Below, in pieces: positions 1-9,111 of a stretch of 64,000 bases of DNA. Below the pieces are notes generated by a model. The model had not been told where the DNA came from and did no database searches. It worked only from the letters and a program-made list of their open reading frames with translations. Positions within the stretch are counted from its first letter, which is position 1, and every line of letters starts with the position of its first letter. The DNA lies in NCBI RefSeq assembly GCF_028867965.1, contig NZ_JAPQNT010000002.1, positions 124,001 to 188,000 on the forward strand. Reading direction: 5' to 3'. The DNA is from Flavobacterium sp. SUN046. Lineage in GTDB: Bacteria > Bacteroidota > Bacteroidia > Flavobacteriales > Flavobacteriaceae. The translations under genes and the position numbers were made by a program.

Positions 1-1515
1 TATTTTCATTTTGTAAAAAGTAGTTTTTAATTTTGAATTTTGATACGGAAAAATTACTTCATTTGCTGTAAATCGGCTGTTATCAATTATTAATTTGTTT
101 TTAGTGAGTAATGAAAATTTGATTGGAAAAAATAATAAAACCATCACTAAAAAAGAACTTCCAAAGAGTAATAGAGTTATAAAACGTTTGTTTTTTATCA
201 AACAAGCCATGACGAAAAATCCGAAAAATAATATAAAATGAATGAAAAATCTAAATTGTGGCGATGTAATCAATAAAACTCCCAATTGAAAAACCATGAT
301 AAAATATAAATACCAAAATGCTTTTTTATTGTAAAATTTGTAAATAAAATACGGACTAATTACAACTAATAAAACACTAATTACATTGAACAGTGAATTT
401 AATTTATTGATTGTTAGCCATTTAATAAATATTTGAAAATAAGACATCGAATGAAACTCTGCTTTGGTTAAGAAAAAACCATACAGTTTAGTTTCATCAA
501 AGTAGAACGAAACTAGTTTTTCAGGAACACCAAAATCATACATTCGGTAGCTAAAAAGTTGTGTTGGATAAAATGGATAACCAGTAATAATTAGGTTTTT
601 AGTAACAAATAGGGCTAAAATTAATAATCCGAAAACAAAACTTGGAAATAATTTAGGTTTTAAAATTTTAAAATTTTGAACTAAAAAAAGTAGTGGTAAA
701 ACCAGTAATGCAATAGCAGTTGGTTTGATGTACAATACAAATAATGATAAAATAACTATGATATTGAACTTCTCAAATGGCGCTTTTTTAAAATGTTCAA
801 TAAAGTAAAAAAAGATAATAAATGAAAATACATATACAGGTAAATCAGGCGATGGTGCGCTTATAAACTGAAAAAGTAATACATTTGATAAAGGCAATAA
901 ACCTACAATTAAATAAGATTTGTTTTCATTTTCAAAATAAGTATTCAGTTTAAAAACAGTAAAAATATTTCCTAATAAAAGACAAAATCCACTTAAATCG
1001 TTAAAGTTTTTATACAAAAATGAAAAGCTAAAAACACTTTGTGTAATGTGCCAACCGCTTGTTTGACCAAAGAAAATGTGAAGATTGGCTAATCCTTTTA
1101 CAAATCCGTATTCGTTTATCCATTTGATGGTTTGAATGTAATAACTTTCGTTGTCAATTATGAACGGAATGGCTGCGCATTGAGCAATTATCAATATCGA
1201 AATTAAGTACAAATAAAGTTGTAAACCAGCCGATAATTGTTTGAATTGATTAAAAAAAGATTTATAAATTGCTAAAATTTGTTGTTTGAATTTTAATACA
1301 ATTATTATGTTTACTACTAAAAGTACTAAATGAAATTCAATATTAATTCTTCCAAAAATCGCCCAAAAACTTCCTAAAACCGTTACCGAAAATAATCCAA
1401 GAATTGATGTAATTACAAAATTTTTATTCTTTAAATCAATAATTTTATCAAGACCAAAACCAAGATTGATTGTGGTAAATATGATGTACAGCCATGATAA
1501 AGTTATTAGAAGCAT
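1..1515 (-). CDS. Multi-span membrane protein, LIC_10190-type (partial)
   Basis: An open frame of 505 codons begins with ATG at 1515 and runs off the left edge without a stop, so the C-terminus is missing. The product is very hydrophobic, with repeated membrane segments. A loop around residues 120-150 carries an acidic DNESYY motif followed by IKWINEYGFVKGL. Such a loop after an early membrane span is typical of GT-C-like lipid-linked sugar transferases, and the overall look matches the LIC_10190 family of flavobacterial membrane proteins. Nothing visible shows a substrate. The family call is from memory of the sequence pattern; the coding call is firmer than the function. Confidence 0.7.
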   Translation of the reverse strand, partial: MLLITLSWLYIIFTTINLGFGLDKIIDLKNKNFVITSILGLFSVTVLGSFWAIFGRINIEFHLVLLVVNIIIVLKFKQQILAIYKSFFNQFKQLSAGLQLYLYLISILIIAQCAAIPFIIDNESYYIQTIKWINEYGFVKGLANLHIFFGQTSGWHITQSVFSFSFLYKNFNDLSGFCLLLGNIFTVFKLNTYFENENKSYLIVGLLPLSNVLLFQFISAPSPDLPVYVFSFIIFFYFIEHFKKAPFEKFNIIVILSLFVLYIKPTAIALLVLPLLFLVQNFKILKPKLFPSFVFGLLILALFVTKNLIITGYPFYPTQLFSYRMYDFGVPEKLVSFYFDETKLYGFFLTKAEFHSMSYFQIFIKWLTINKLNSLFNVISVLLVVISPYFIYKFYNKKAFWYLYFIMVFQLGVLLITSPQFRFFIHFILFFGFFVMACLIKNKRFITLLLFGSSFLVMVLLFFPIKFSLLTKNKLIIDNSRFTANEVIFPYQNSKLKTTFYKMKI

Positions 1516-1529
1516 TTGCTTTTTTTTAG

Positions 1530-1577
1530 AGTTTAAAGGTTTAAAAAAAGTTTAAGAGTTTATAAGTTTAACCCGAA
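1530..1577. repeat. TTTAAA-rich intergenic repeat
   Basis: Short units of the type gtttaaa/agttta are repeated imperfectly between two minus-strand genes. Similar runs occur at 18681-18736 and near 60380-60430. They look like degenerate AT-rich spacer repeats and no function can be read from them. Confidence 0.4.
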
Positions 1578-1585
1578 CCTCTTTT

Positions 1586-2248
1586 TTAAAAACTAATCAA
1601 TCCATCAACCATTACTAATTTTCTATCCGCCATATTAGCCAATTCTTCATTATGTGTAACAATTACAAACGTTTGTCCGAATTCATCACGCAATTGAAAA
1701 AATAATTTGTGTAAATTTTCAGCCGAAGCAGTATCTAAATTCCCTGATGGTTCGTCGGCAAAAATTACTGCTGGTTTGTTAATTAAAGCTCTTGCAACCG
1801 CTACACGTTGTTGTTCTCCACCTGAAAGTTCGTTGGGTTTGTGATTAATCCTGTGCGATAATCCTAAATAATCCAACAATCGTTTGGCTTCGATTTCAGT
1901 TTCTTTTTTCTCTTTACCAGCTATAAACGCAGGAATACAAACATTTTCCAGCGCTGTAAATTCAGGTAATAATTGATGAAATTGAAATATAAATCCTAAA
2001 TGTAAATTTCTGAATTTAGACAGGTTTTTATCGTTCATTTTCAAAATATCTTCATCATTTATTGTCAATGAAGATACTCCAGTTGTTGACGGAATGTCAA
2101 GTGTGCCTAATATTTGCAAAAGTGTTGTTTTTCCAGCACCAGAAGCACCAACAATTGAAACTATTTCACCTTTTTTAATATGTAAATCTACACCTTTTAG
2201 AACATGTAGCTGATCGTAATATTTATGAATGTCTTTAGCGCGAATCAT
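1586..2248 (-). CDS. lolD: LolD/MacB-type ABC transporter ATP-binding protein
   Basis: This 220-aa ATPase has a full set of ABC motifs: Walker A GASGAGKT near residue 34, signature [15 protein letters not shown] near 143, and Walker [13 protein letters not shown] followed by the H-loop [12 protein letters not shown] and the total length are typical of the LolD/MacB/FtsE subfamily, whose members power extraction or release of lipoproteins or peptides from the inner membrane. No permease gene is adjacent, so the partner is unknown. LolD is the likeliest role, but FtsE- or MacB-like roles cannot be excluded from the ATPase alone. Confidence 0.85.
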   Translation of the reverse strand: MIRAKDIHKYYDQLHVLKGVDLHIKKGEIVSIVGASGAGKTTLLQILGTLDIPSTTGVSSLTINDEDILKMNDKNLSKFRNLHLGFIFQFHQLLPEFTALENVCIPAFIAGKEKKETEIEAKRLLDYLGLSHRINHKPNELSGGEQQRVAVARALINKPAVIFADEPSGNLDTASAENLHKLFFQLRDEFGQTFVIVTHNEELANMADRKLVMVDGLISF

Positions 2249-2368
2249 TGAAAACGTTTTTACAAAGAAACAAAGAATTCACCGATTATAAAATGAACTA
2301 TAGCTTTTATTTATCCGTATGTAAATAATAAATATTAGTTAAAATTATTTTTTTGTTTAATATTTAAC

Positions 2369-2376
2369 TACTTTTG
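2369..2376 (+). promoter_or_regulatory. Putative -7 element (TACTTTTG) for folE
   Basis: TACTTTTG fits the flavobacterial TAnnTTTG element and lies 32 bases before the folE ATG. No TTG is found at the expected 19-base spacing, so only the -7 part is supported. Confidence 0.45.
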
Positions 2377-2408
2377 TTAAACAAAATAAATTAATCCCAG
2401 AATTAGCC

Positions 2409-3080
2409 ATGAACACATTATTAGAAAAAGAAAATTACGAATTGATTGGCGATAATCATCAAATGACATCGGCAGAAACTCCTTTACGACCAGATGCTTT
2501 TGATAAATCGGATGCAGAAAAAATGAGTACCATTGAAAAACATTTTCACGCCATCATGGAAGAAATGGGTATGGATATGACTGATGATAGTCTGCAAGGA
2601 ACACCGCACAGAGTTGCAAAAATGTTTATTCAAGAAATTTTTTCAGGGTTGAATCCTGCAAATAAACCAAAAATTTCAGTTTTTGATAACAGTTACAATT
2701 ATGATAAAATGTTAGTGGAAGCTAATATTAGTTTTAATTCAACTTGCGAACATCATTTTTTACCAATTGTTGGTAAAGCCCACATTGGATATGTGTCTAG
2801 TGGCAAAGTAATTGGACTTTCAAAGTTGAATAGAATTGTAGATTATTATTCGCGTAGACCTCAAGTGCAAGAGCGTTTAATTATGCAAATTTTTAATGAG
2901 TTAAAGACAGTTTTAGAAACCGATAACGTAATTGTAGTGATGGAAGCAACGCATTTGTGTGTGTCAAGTCGCGGAATAAAAGACGAATCGAGTTACACTT
3001 CAACAATTCAATACGGTGGAATTTTTAATGAAAAAGAAAACCGAAATGACTTTTTTAACTTGATCAATCAGCCTAAATAA
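2409..3080 (+). CDS. folE: GTP cyclohydrolase I
   Basis: FolE converts GTP to 7,8-dihydroneopterin triphosphate, the first step of tetrahydrofolate and pterin synthesis in the cytoplasm. The 223-aa protein has the family core: TPHRVAKM near residue 65, the zinc site in STCEHHFLP (C113, H116) and the second zinc cysteine C184 in THLCVSSRG, followed by a standard C-terminus. The first 40 residues are a variable extension. The gene stands alone, divergent from the LolD-like gene, behind its own promoter-like element. It is a zinc-dependent type I enzyme, as opposed to the FolE2 family. Confidence 0.96.
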   Translation: MNTLLEKENYELIGDNHQMTSAETPLRPDAFDKSDAEKMSTIEKHFHAIMEEMGMDMTDDSLQGTPHRVAKMFIQEIFSGLNPANKPKISVFDNSYNYDKMLVEANISFNSTCEHHFLPIVGKAHIGYVSSGKVIGLSKLNRIVDYYSRRPQVQERLIMQIFNELKTVLETDNVIVVMEATHLCVSSRGIKDESSYTSTIQYGGIFNEKENRNDFFNLINQPK

Positions 3081-3125
3081 TTTGGCATTAGTTTTGTAAT
3101 ATCATTTTAAATTAAACTTTTTAAA

Positions 3126-3443
3126 ATGATATTACAATCAAATGCAATTTCCAATTTAAATAATAAACAGCGAAATTTATTTCTAGGAATACTTTTTGAT
3201 TTAATTGGAATGCTAACCTACTTAATTCCTTTTTTTGGTGAGTTTGCCGATACTATTTGGGCGCCACTATCGGGAATTTTGCTGGCCTATATGTACAAAG
3301 GAAGTATTGGTAAAGTTGGTGGAGTTATAGAATTTTTAGAAGAGTTATTACCTTTTACAGATTTTATTCCAACGTTTACACTTACTTGGATATATACTTA
3401 TGTAATTAAAAATCAAGAAAATAATTTAAAGGAACTTCAATAG
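3126..3443 (+). CDS. Small membrane protein, function unknown
   Basis: This 105-aa protein follows folE by 45 bases and could share its transcript. It has two or three hydrophobic segments (about residues 20-40, 45-60 and 75-95) around short polar linkers with repeated FXXXLLP patterns. I do not recognise a catalytic motif. Similar small proteins are common in flavobacteria, but I cannot name the family with confidence. Its stop lies 8 bases from the convergent gene at 3452. Confidence 0.7.
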   Translation: MILQSNAISNLNNKQRNLFLGILFDLIGMLTYLIPFFGEFADTIWAPLSGILLAYMYKGSIGKVGGVIEFLEELLPFTDFIPTFTLTWIYTYVIKNQENNLKELQ

Positions 3444-3451
3444 TTCCTTTT

Positions 3452-3766
3452 TTATTTTTCAAAATAATCTGCTATAAACCCGAGTCTGATTGAACGAAGT
3501 AGTTTTTTTTCAAATGCCCAAAAGAACTTGAATTGTCCTAACAAAAATCCGTAAAGCACTAATAGAATTTGATAAAACGGAAAAATTAGAACGACGTATA
3601 TTGGATAATAAATCCAAGCAGAGGTTGTTTCTTTATAAATTCCTATTAGCGCTAAAAAAGGTTTAGAGATATACGATGAAGACAAACCAGTAATGGCAAA
3701 CACCAAAATAATGACAAAAATTTGCCAATCGGATTTTATATTCCAGCGTTCTTTAAAATTTGCCAT
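3452..3766 (-). CDS. DUF6787-like membrane protein
   Basis: The protein has 104 aa, an amphipathic N-terminus (FKERWNIKSDWQ) and two membrane segments at about residues 15-40 and 50-75. A conserved-looking basic C-terminus contains FFWAFEKKLLRSIRLG. The pattern resembles a small flavobacterial family that I remember as DUF6787. No function is known. It is read in the same direction as the lipoprotein gene upstream at 4231, with only about 30 bases between them. Confidence 0.7.
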   Translation of the reverse strand: MANFKERWNIKSDWQIFVIILVFAITGLSSSYISKPFLALIGIYKETTSAWIYYPIYVVLIFPFYQILLVLYGFLLGQFKFFWAFEKKLLRSIRLGFIADYFEK

Positions 3767-3796
3767 AGTATTTTAACTTGTACAAAAATACTTAAA

Positions 3797-4231
3797 TTAT
3801 GGATTCGGAACAAATCCTGAGAGTTGTTGTTTATTAGTAATTTGAAAATAAATCATGTAATTGTATATTAAATAATTAACTTCATAACCATAGTGTATAT
3901 TTGAATTATAATTGATTTGCATTTCATATAAATTAGTATTGAAACGTTGCGGTTGTAGCACACGATTGTTCCATTCTCTTACATAAATTTGGTTTCTATT
4001 TTCAAGATAACTTTCAGTATAAAATTGTCTAGGTTTTGCTTGCGAATTTAACCATGTGTTGAATCCATTATCAATAATAATCACTTCATATTCTAATGAA
4101 TCGTTTGCAATTCTTATAGTATCTGACTGTTTTGAATTTATTTCAGACGAAGTTTTTGCTGTTCCAGTTTTTGTAGCCGTACAACTTATAAGAAAAACTA
4201 TAAACAATAGTGATAAAAGTAGATTTTTCAT
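3797..4231 (-). CDS. DUF6146-like lipoprotein
   Basis: I start this at the ATG at 4231, which gives a clean lipoprotein signal peptide (MKNLLLSLLFIVFLISC, lipobox cysteine at residue 17). A longer frame to 4303 would put 24 residues before that signal. The mature 127 residues contain FNTWLNSQAKPRQFYTES, EWNNR and a Tyr-rich C-terminal half (HYGYEVNYLIYNYMIYF), matching a flavobacterial family I recall as DUF6146. It is probably anchored in an envelope membrane. The function is unknown. Confidence 0.75.
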   Translation of the reverse strand: MKNLLLSLLFIVFLISCTATKTGTAKTSSEINSKQSDTIRIANDSLEYEVIIIDNGFNTWLNSQAKPRQFYTESYLENRNQIYVREWNNRVLQPQRFNTNLYEMQINYNSNIHYGYEVNYLIYNYMIYFQITNKQQLSGFVPNP

Positions 4232-4293
4232 GTTTAAAATTTCAATAAAGTTACTATAAATCAATTGTTTGTGAAAGATATTTAACATAAAAA

Positions 4294-4318
4294 AAACCAT
4301 CACGAATTGCGATGGTTT
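4294..4318 (-). terminator. Intrinsic terminator after the DUF937 gene
   Basis: AAACCATC (4294-4301) pairs with GATGGTTT (4311-4318) around a 9-base loop. Read on the minus strand, the stem is followed by a run of T, 26 bases past the stop of the 4344 gene. Confidence 0.75.
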
Positions 4319-4343
4319 GCATTAATTAGGGTTTGTCTGACAA

Positions 4344-4847
4344 TTACTTGCCAAATATTTTTCCAAGTAAGCCACCAAAAAGTCCGCCACCTTTATTAGA
4401 AACAGCAGCCATTGCATCACTCATGTCTACTTTTCCATCATTATTTTGATCTAAGCCAAATTGACCACCGTATTTACTTACCATATCCATAAGTCCACCA
4501 GATGCGCCGCTGTTATTCAATAAAGATCCTAAAACGCCTGGCAATAAACTTCCAGCAACACCAGAGGCAGCATCAGAGCTTAATCCAAATTTTTCTCCTA
4601 AACTACCACTTAATTGGTTAGTAATTTGTTGTACCGCAGGATTTGACATGTCAAGACTTCCATTTTGAAGTGCTCCAGTCAACTGACTTAAACCGCCTTC
4701 TTGAGAAGCAATATTTTTTATGCTATCTATAATGCTAGTACTTGCATGATCCATAACGGCATCATTATGTTCATTTGGAACAGCTGAATTATTTACTACA
4801 GCATCTTGGCCAAATTGATTTACTAATTGTGTAAGTTGTTCAAACAT
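4344..4847 (-). CDS. DUF937 protein with an EF-hand-like loop
   Basis: The 167-aa protein is rich in Gly, Ser, Leu and Asn, with repeated SLLPGVLGSLLNNSG-type segments, the pattern of DUF937 (YidB-like) proteins. Near residue 127 it has DQNNDGKVDMSDA, which matches the spacing of a calcium-binding EF-hand or dockerin loop (D-x-N-x-D-G-x-V-D). There is no signal peptide, so the protein is probably cytoplasmic. A Gly-Phe tail (GGGLFGGLLGKIFGK) ends it. It is a single gene with its own terminator. The function is unknown and calcium binding is inference. Confidence 0.8.
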   Translation of the reverse strand: MFEQLTQLVNQFGQDAVVNNSAVPNEHNDAVMDHASTSIIDSIKNIASQEGGLSQLTGALQNGSLDMSNPAVQQITNQLSGSLGEKFGLSSDAASGVAGSLLPGVLGSLLNNSGASGGLMDMVSKYGGQFGLDQNNDGKVDMSDAMAAVSNKGGGLFGGLLGKIFGK

Positions 4848-4930
4848 AGTGTTTTTGTTTTTAGTTGAAACAAAGATATAAAAGTTTGAAAGTTATTTTT
4901 ATAAAAGTCATAATAATTCTACAAATGAAA

Positions 4931-4964
4931 AAATCCAAATCAAAACGAATTCTGATTTGGATTT
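4931..4964 (-). terminator. Intrinsic terminator after serA
   Basis: AAATCCAAATCA (4931-4942) and TGATTTGGATTT (4953-4964) form a 12-bp stem with a 10-base loop. On the minus strand it is followed by T residues, 20 bases after the serA stop. Confidence 0.8.
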
Positions 4965-4984
4965 TATATAATTATAATCGAAAA

Positions 4985-5938
4985 TTACTTCTTTAATATT
5001 CCAATAATTTGCTCGGCAAGTTCAGTTCCAATTCTATCTTGAGCTTCCAAAGTTGCAGCACCAATATGTGGTGTTAATGAAATTTTTGGGTGCATTAAAA
5101 TTTGAATTTCTGGAGTTGGTTCGTTTTGAAAAACATCTAAACCAGCAAAAAGTACTTTATTGTTATCCAATGCTTCAATTAATGCAACTTCATCAATTAC
5201 ACCACCACGAGCACAATTTACAATTCCGACTCCGTCTTTTAATTGAGCAAACTCTTCTTTACCAATTACATAACCTTCTTGCGCAGGAACGTGTAATGTA
5301 ATAAAATCGGAATGTTTGAAAACGTCTTCCAAAGATTCAGTAACAATATCAACATTTATAAATTGACCTGTGTAAAAATCAACTCTAATTTCGGCATTAT
5401 TTACAAATTTATCGGCTGCAATTACTTTCATTCCAAGTCCTAAAGCCATTTTTGCAACAGCTTGACCAATTCTTCCAAAACCAATAATTCCTAATGTTTT
5501 TCCACGAAGTTCGATTCCATTTGCGTAGGCTTTTTTCAAACCATCAAAATTAGTATCGCCTTCAAGTGGCATATTTCTGTTGGAATCTTGCATAAAACGA
5601 ACTCCTGTAAATAAATGTGCAAATACCAATTCGGCAACACTTTCACTAGAAGATGCTGGCGTATTGATAACGTGCTTACCGTTTGCACGAGCATATTCTA
5701 CATCAATATTGTCCATTCCAACGCCACCGCGTCCGATAATTTTTAAATTCGGACAAGCATCAATAATATCTTTTCTCACTTTGGTTGCGCTTCTTACTAA
5801 AATCACATCCACATTGTTCGCATTTATATAATTGGCAACTTGTTCTTGTGCTACTTTTGCTGTAATTACTTCAAATCCACCTTTTTCTAGGGCTTTAATT
5901 CCGCTTTCAGAAATTCCGTCGTTGGCTAATACTTTCAT
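4985..5938 (-). CDS. serA: D-3-phosphoglycerate dehydrogenase
   Basis: SerA oxidises 3-phosphoglycerate to 3-phosphohydroxypyruvate with NAD+, the first step of serine synthesis. I start at MKVLAND (5938). An ATG 12 bases upstream is possible but lies against a repeat. The NAD-binding loop is LGIIGFGRIGQAVA near residue 150. The catalytic arginine sits in NCARGGVID and the histidine in LTPHIGAAT. At 317 aa it lacks the C-terminal ACT domain that gives serine feedback in longer SerA proteins. It lies downstream of serC in the same direction, so the two probably form an operon. Confidence 0.93.
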   Translation of the reverse strand: MKVLANDGISESGIKALEKGGFEVITAKVAQEQVANYINANNVDVILVRSATKVRKDIIDACPNLKIIGRGGVGMDNIDVEYARANGKHVINTPASSSESVAELVFAHLFTGVRFMQDSNRNMPLEGDTNFDGLKKAYANGIELRGKTLGIIGFGRIGQAVAKMALGLGMKVIAADKFVNNAEIRVDFYTGQFINVDIVTESLEDVFKHSDFITLHVPAQEGYVIGKEEFAQLKDGVGIVNCARGGVIDEVALIEALDNNKVLFAGLDVFQNEPTPEIQILMHPKISLTPHIGAATLEAQDRIGTELAEQIIGILKK

Positions 5939-5949
5939 TTTATTTATCA

Positions 5950-5975
5950 TTGCGAGGTACGATGCAATCTCGCAA
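5950..5975. repeat. Inverted repeat in the serC-serA spacer
   Basis: TTGCGAG (5950-5956) and CTCGCAA (5969-5975) flank a 12-base loop. The element occupies most of the short serC-serA junction. It resembles the GAGATTGC...TCGCAATGA-type interspersed repeats that I recall from many bacterial genomes. It could act as a processing or attenuating hairpin between the two genes, but no T-run follows it. Confidence 0.6.
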
Positions 5976-5997
5976 CCTCTTATTTGTATATATTTTT

Positions 5998-7092
5998 TTA
6001 AACTGTTTCTACGTTTTCTTTACTAACAACTTCTTCTAATTTTTTCATGACATCTACCAAAACTTGTACACTTTCTAATGGCAACGCATTGTACATAGAA
6101 GCACGGTAACCACCAACCGAACGATGTCCAGGCAAACCAGAAATTCCTGCTTCTTTCCACATTTTATCAAAAATAGGAGCATGGTTTTCATCATTTAACA
6201 AGAAAGTTGCATTCATAACGCTTCGGTCTTCAACTGCGGAAGCTCCTTTAAACAAAGGATTTCTGTCAATTTCAGTATAAAGTAAATCTGCTTTAGCATT
6301 GTTTATTTTTTCAATTGCAGCAATTCCACCCAAATTTTTCAACCATTGTAACGTTAAAAGTGATGCATAAACCGGAAAAACTGGCGGCGTATTATACATG
6401 CTTTCTGCTTTGATATGTTTTTCATAATCCAACATACTCGGAATGTTTCTACCTGATTTTGCAAGAATTTCTTCTTTAACAACCACTAATGTTGTTCCTG
6501 CCGGACCCATATTTTTTTGAGCTCCAGCATAAATTAAATCGAATTTTGAAAAATCTATAACTCTTGAAAAAATATCAGAACTCATATCGCAAACAACAGG
6601 TACATTAGTTTTTGGAAATGATTTCATTTGTGTACCAAAAATGGTGTTGTTGCTTGTGCAATGAAAATAACTTGCATCAGCTGGAATTGAATATCCTTTC
6701 GGAATATGATTGTAATTTTGTTCTTTAGAAGATGCTACAACAACAATTTCTCCAAAAGATTTGGCTTCTTTAATTGCATTATTTGCCCAAGTTCCAGTGT
6801 CTAAATAAGCTGCTTTTCCATCAATTTTCATTAAATTATACGGAACCATTAAGAATTCTAAACTTGCGCCACCAGCCAAAAATAAAGCTTGATACCCTTT
6901 ACCTTCTAAACCTAAAAGTTCTAAAACTAAGGCACGAGCTTCGTCCATTACAGCAACAAAATCTTTACTTCTATGAGAAATTTCAAGAATAGATAAATCT
7001 GAATTATTGAAATTTAATATTGCTTGAGCTGATTTTTCGAATACTTCTTGCGGTAAAATACATGGTCCTGCGCTGTAGTTGTGTTTTTTCAT
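5998..7092 (-). CDS. serC: Phosphoserine aminotransferase
   Basis: SerC transfers an amino group from glutamate to 3-phosphohydroxypyruvate to give phosphoserine. The 364-aa protein begins MKKHNYSAGPCILPQEV, with the family's FSAGP-type start. The PLP lysine is in YAGAQKNMGPAGTT near residue 192, and the C-terminal GHRSVGGYRASMYNA binds substrate phosphate. It precedes serA by about 60 bases in the same direction. serB, the phosphatase of the pathway, is not in the window. Confidence 0.95.
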   Translation of the reverse strand: MKKHNYSAGPCILPQEVFEKSAQAILNFNNSDLSILEISHRSKDFVAVMDEARALVLELLGLEGKGYQALFLAGGASLEFLMVPYNLMKIDGKAAYLDTGTWANNAIKEAKSFGEIVVVASSKEQNYNHIPKGYSIPADASYFHCTSNNTIFGTQMKSFPKTNVPVVCDMSSDIFSRVIDFSKFDLIYAGAQKNMGPAGTTLVVVKEEILAKSGRNIPSMLDYEKHIKAESMYNTPPVFPVYASLLTLQWLKNLGGIAAIEKINNAKADLLYTEIDRNPLFKGASAVEDRSVMNATFLLNDENHAPIFDKMWKEAGISGLPGHRSVGGYRASMYNALPLESVQVLVDVMKKLEEVVSKENVETV

Positions 7093-7287
7093 CTTATTCT
7101 GAATTCATTTCAGTTTTAAATTTCTGAAATAGTTATAATTTTAAGCTGCAAATTTCGGAAATAGCTATTTAAAAAGTCATTGTAAATTAGCTATAAAAAA
7201 GCGATGTTATTAACTAAAACGTAATAGTTTATAATGTGTTTTAAATATAATTTAATGTAAATTTGATTTTAGCACCAACTATTTTGT

Positions 7288-7295
7288 TATTTTTG
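7288..7295 (+). promoter_or_regulatory. Putative -7 element (TATTTTTG) for the Uma2 gene
   Basis: TATTTTTG matches TAnnTTTG and lies 19 bases before the ATG at 7315. A TTG at 7263-7265 gives 22-base spacing, slightly long. Confidence 0.5.
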
Positions 7296-7314
7296 TAATA
7301 ATTAAGAATAAATT

Positions 7315-7911
7315 ATGGGAGCACCTGAAATTAAATGTATTACACCTGAGGAATATTTAGAAGCCGAACGATTGGCTCTTGATAAACATGAATATTATAA
7401 AGGAGAGGTTTTTTTATTAAATAAAACTGATGTTACTGCAATGAGTGGTGCTTCTGTTGCTCATAATGTATTGTTTTCCAATCTTTTTGGTGAGTTATAT
7501 TCTAATTTAAAAGGTAAACCATGTCGACCTTATGGGAGTGATTTACGTATTCATATTCCCAAAAATTCGCTTTTTACCTATCCTGATATTTCAATCATTT
7601 GTGGAGATGTTGAAACTACCGATGATAAATTTGATACAGCAAAAAATCCAACTGTTATCATAGAAATACTTTCGCCTTCAACAAGAGATTATGACAAAGG
7701 CGGAAAATTTACGCTTTACAGAGATATTGATAGTTTAAAAGAATATATTTTAGTTGACACAGAAAAAATTTTAGTGGAAAAATTCTCGCGAAATACTGAT
7801 AATAGCTGGTTACTTACTGAATATAAAAACCTCGAAGAAAGTTTTACAATAACATCTGTTGCCACTACTTTGAGTTTGAAAACTATATATGAAGATGTAA
7901 AGTTTGTGTAA
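7315..7911 (+). CDS. Uma2-family (DUF820) protein
   Basis: The 198-aa protein matches the Uma2/DUF820 family, which has a PD-(D/E)XK nuclease-like fold. Visible motifs include [24 protein letters not shown] near the N-terminus, the Asp of [10 protein letters not shown], the [19 protein letters not shown] core with the E and S/T-rich loop, and [14 protein letters not shown]. The family is abundant in cyanobacteria and patchy elsewhere, and its in vivo role is not settled. Here it is a single gene between serC and an acyl-CoA reductase, with its stop one base from the convergent gene. Its isolated position could mean horizontal gain. Confidence 0.85.
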   Translation: MGAPEIKCITPEEYLEAERLALDKHEYYKGEVFLLNKTDVTAMSGASVAHNVLFSNLFGELYSNLKGKPCRPYGSDLRIHIPKNSLFTYPDISIICGDVETTDDKFDTAKNPTVIIEILSPSTRDYDKGGKFTLYRDIDSLKEYILVDTEKILVEKFSRNTDNSWLLTEYKNLEESFTITSVATTLSLKTIYEDVKFV

Positions 7912-7912
7912 T

Positions 7913-8986
7913 TTATATCTTCAATAAAAAATCAATAGTATCAACATTATCGGCATAATCCCAAAGTTCTGGTTTTTGAGTTTTTCCGAACGGAATTGAA
8001 TTTGAAATTAAGTCTTTAGAAACTATACATTGAATTTGTTCTGCATCATTTTCTAATTGATTTTGAATATCTTCTAAATTTTCATAGTATTCGTAAAACA
8101 CTGATGAAATTGGTGACGCATAACTCGAATCTTCTTTTAAAGTCAAGAATTCATTATCTAATAATTTGAAATTACTCATCAAGAAAACCGCTTTGTTGTA
8201 ATCATAATTATTAGCGTATTTCTCATAATAAATTACATCTTTATATTCAAAAATGGCATTAAAAAATTGTTCAAAATTGTAATCTTTTGGGACAAATAAT
8301 TTGGAAACATTGCGACAACCTAATCCAAAATAACGAAAAATATCTTCGCCTAAATTCACTAAATCTTCGTTGGTTTCAGTTCCGTTTAAAACCGCAACGG
8401 AATTTCTGTTTTTACGAATGATACTCGGTTTGTCTTTAAAATAATACTCAAAATATCTAGCAGTATTGTTGCTTCCAGTAGCAATTACGGCATCAAAATT
8501 TTCCATTTTTCCGTCAGTAAAAGTGATATAATTTTCAATTTCTGAATTTACAGCAATTAAATAATTTGCTAAAAACGGCAATAACTTTTGATCATTAGAT
8601 GACGTTTTTACCAATACTTTATGTCCAGAAATCACAACCGATAAAAAATCATGAAATCCAACTAAAGGAATGTTTCCAGCGAGAATTAAACCTACTGTTT
8701 TTGTACCATTAGCGTCATCTTGAATGCAGTTGAAAGAATATTCAGCTAACCATTTATCTAAATTTTCTTCTGTTAAAGCTTCTGCCCAAGAATTTATTGA
8801 AAAATAAACGTTTTCCGGTGTAAACCATCCATTATGTGATTGAGATAAATCAATTAAAGCAACAAAATCATTAAAAAACAAATCGTTGTGTAAAACAGAG
8901 TCGTTTTTTTTATTGTTATCCAATGAAAATTGACTTAAAAATTTTCCTAATTCAATAAAACATTTTTTTTTCTCAATTTGTAACAT
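7913..8986 (-). CDS. LuxC-like acyl-CoA reductase
   Basis: Starting at the ATG at 8986 (MLQIEKKKCFIELGKFL) gives 357 aa; a longer frame reaches 9049 but adds unlike sequence. The protein resembles the LuxC acyl-CoA reductase family of the aldehyde dehydrogenase superfamily. It has a nucleotide-binding region (GLILAGNIPLVGFHDFLSV), GSNNTARYFEYYF, and a likely catalytic cysteine in FGLGCRNVSKLFVP. It is divergent from a dicluster ferredoxin gene, an arrangement I recall as common in Bacteroidota near serC/serA. The true acyl substrate is unknown. Confidence 0.82.
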   Translation of the reverse strand: MLQIEKKKCFIELGKFLSQFSLDNNKKNDSVLHNDLFFNDFVALIDLSQSHNGWFTPENVYFSINSWAEALTEENLDKWLAEYSFNCIQDDANGTKTVGLILAGNIPLVGFHDFLSVVISGHKVLVKTSSNDQKLLPFLANYLIAVNSEIENYITFTDGKMENFDAVIATGSNNTARYFEYYFKDKPSIIRKNRNSVAVLNGTETNEDLVNLGEDIFRYFGLGCRNVSKLFVPKDYNFEQFFNAIFEYKDVIYYEKYANNYDYNKAVFLMSNFKLLDNEFLTLKEDSSYASPISSVFYEYYENLEDIQNQLENDAEQIQCIVSKDLISNSIPFGKTQKPELWDYADNVDTIDFLLKI

Positions 8987-9111
8987 TGGTAACTTGTTTA
9001 TTAATGGTTTTGATTGTAATTTTGCACAAAAATAAGTAATTATTTGCATTAAGCAATTATCGTAGGCGCGAAGCTTGTTGTATATTGCTTATTGCCTAAA
9101 TCAAAAGAGAA

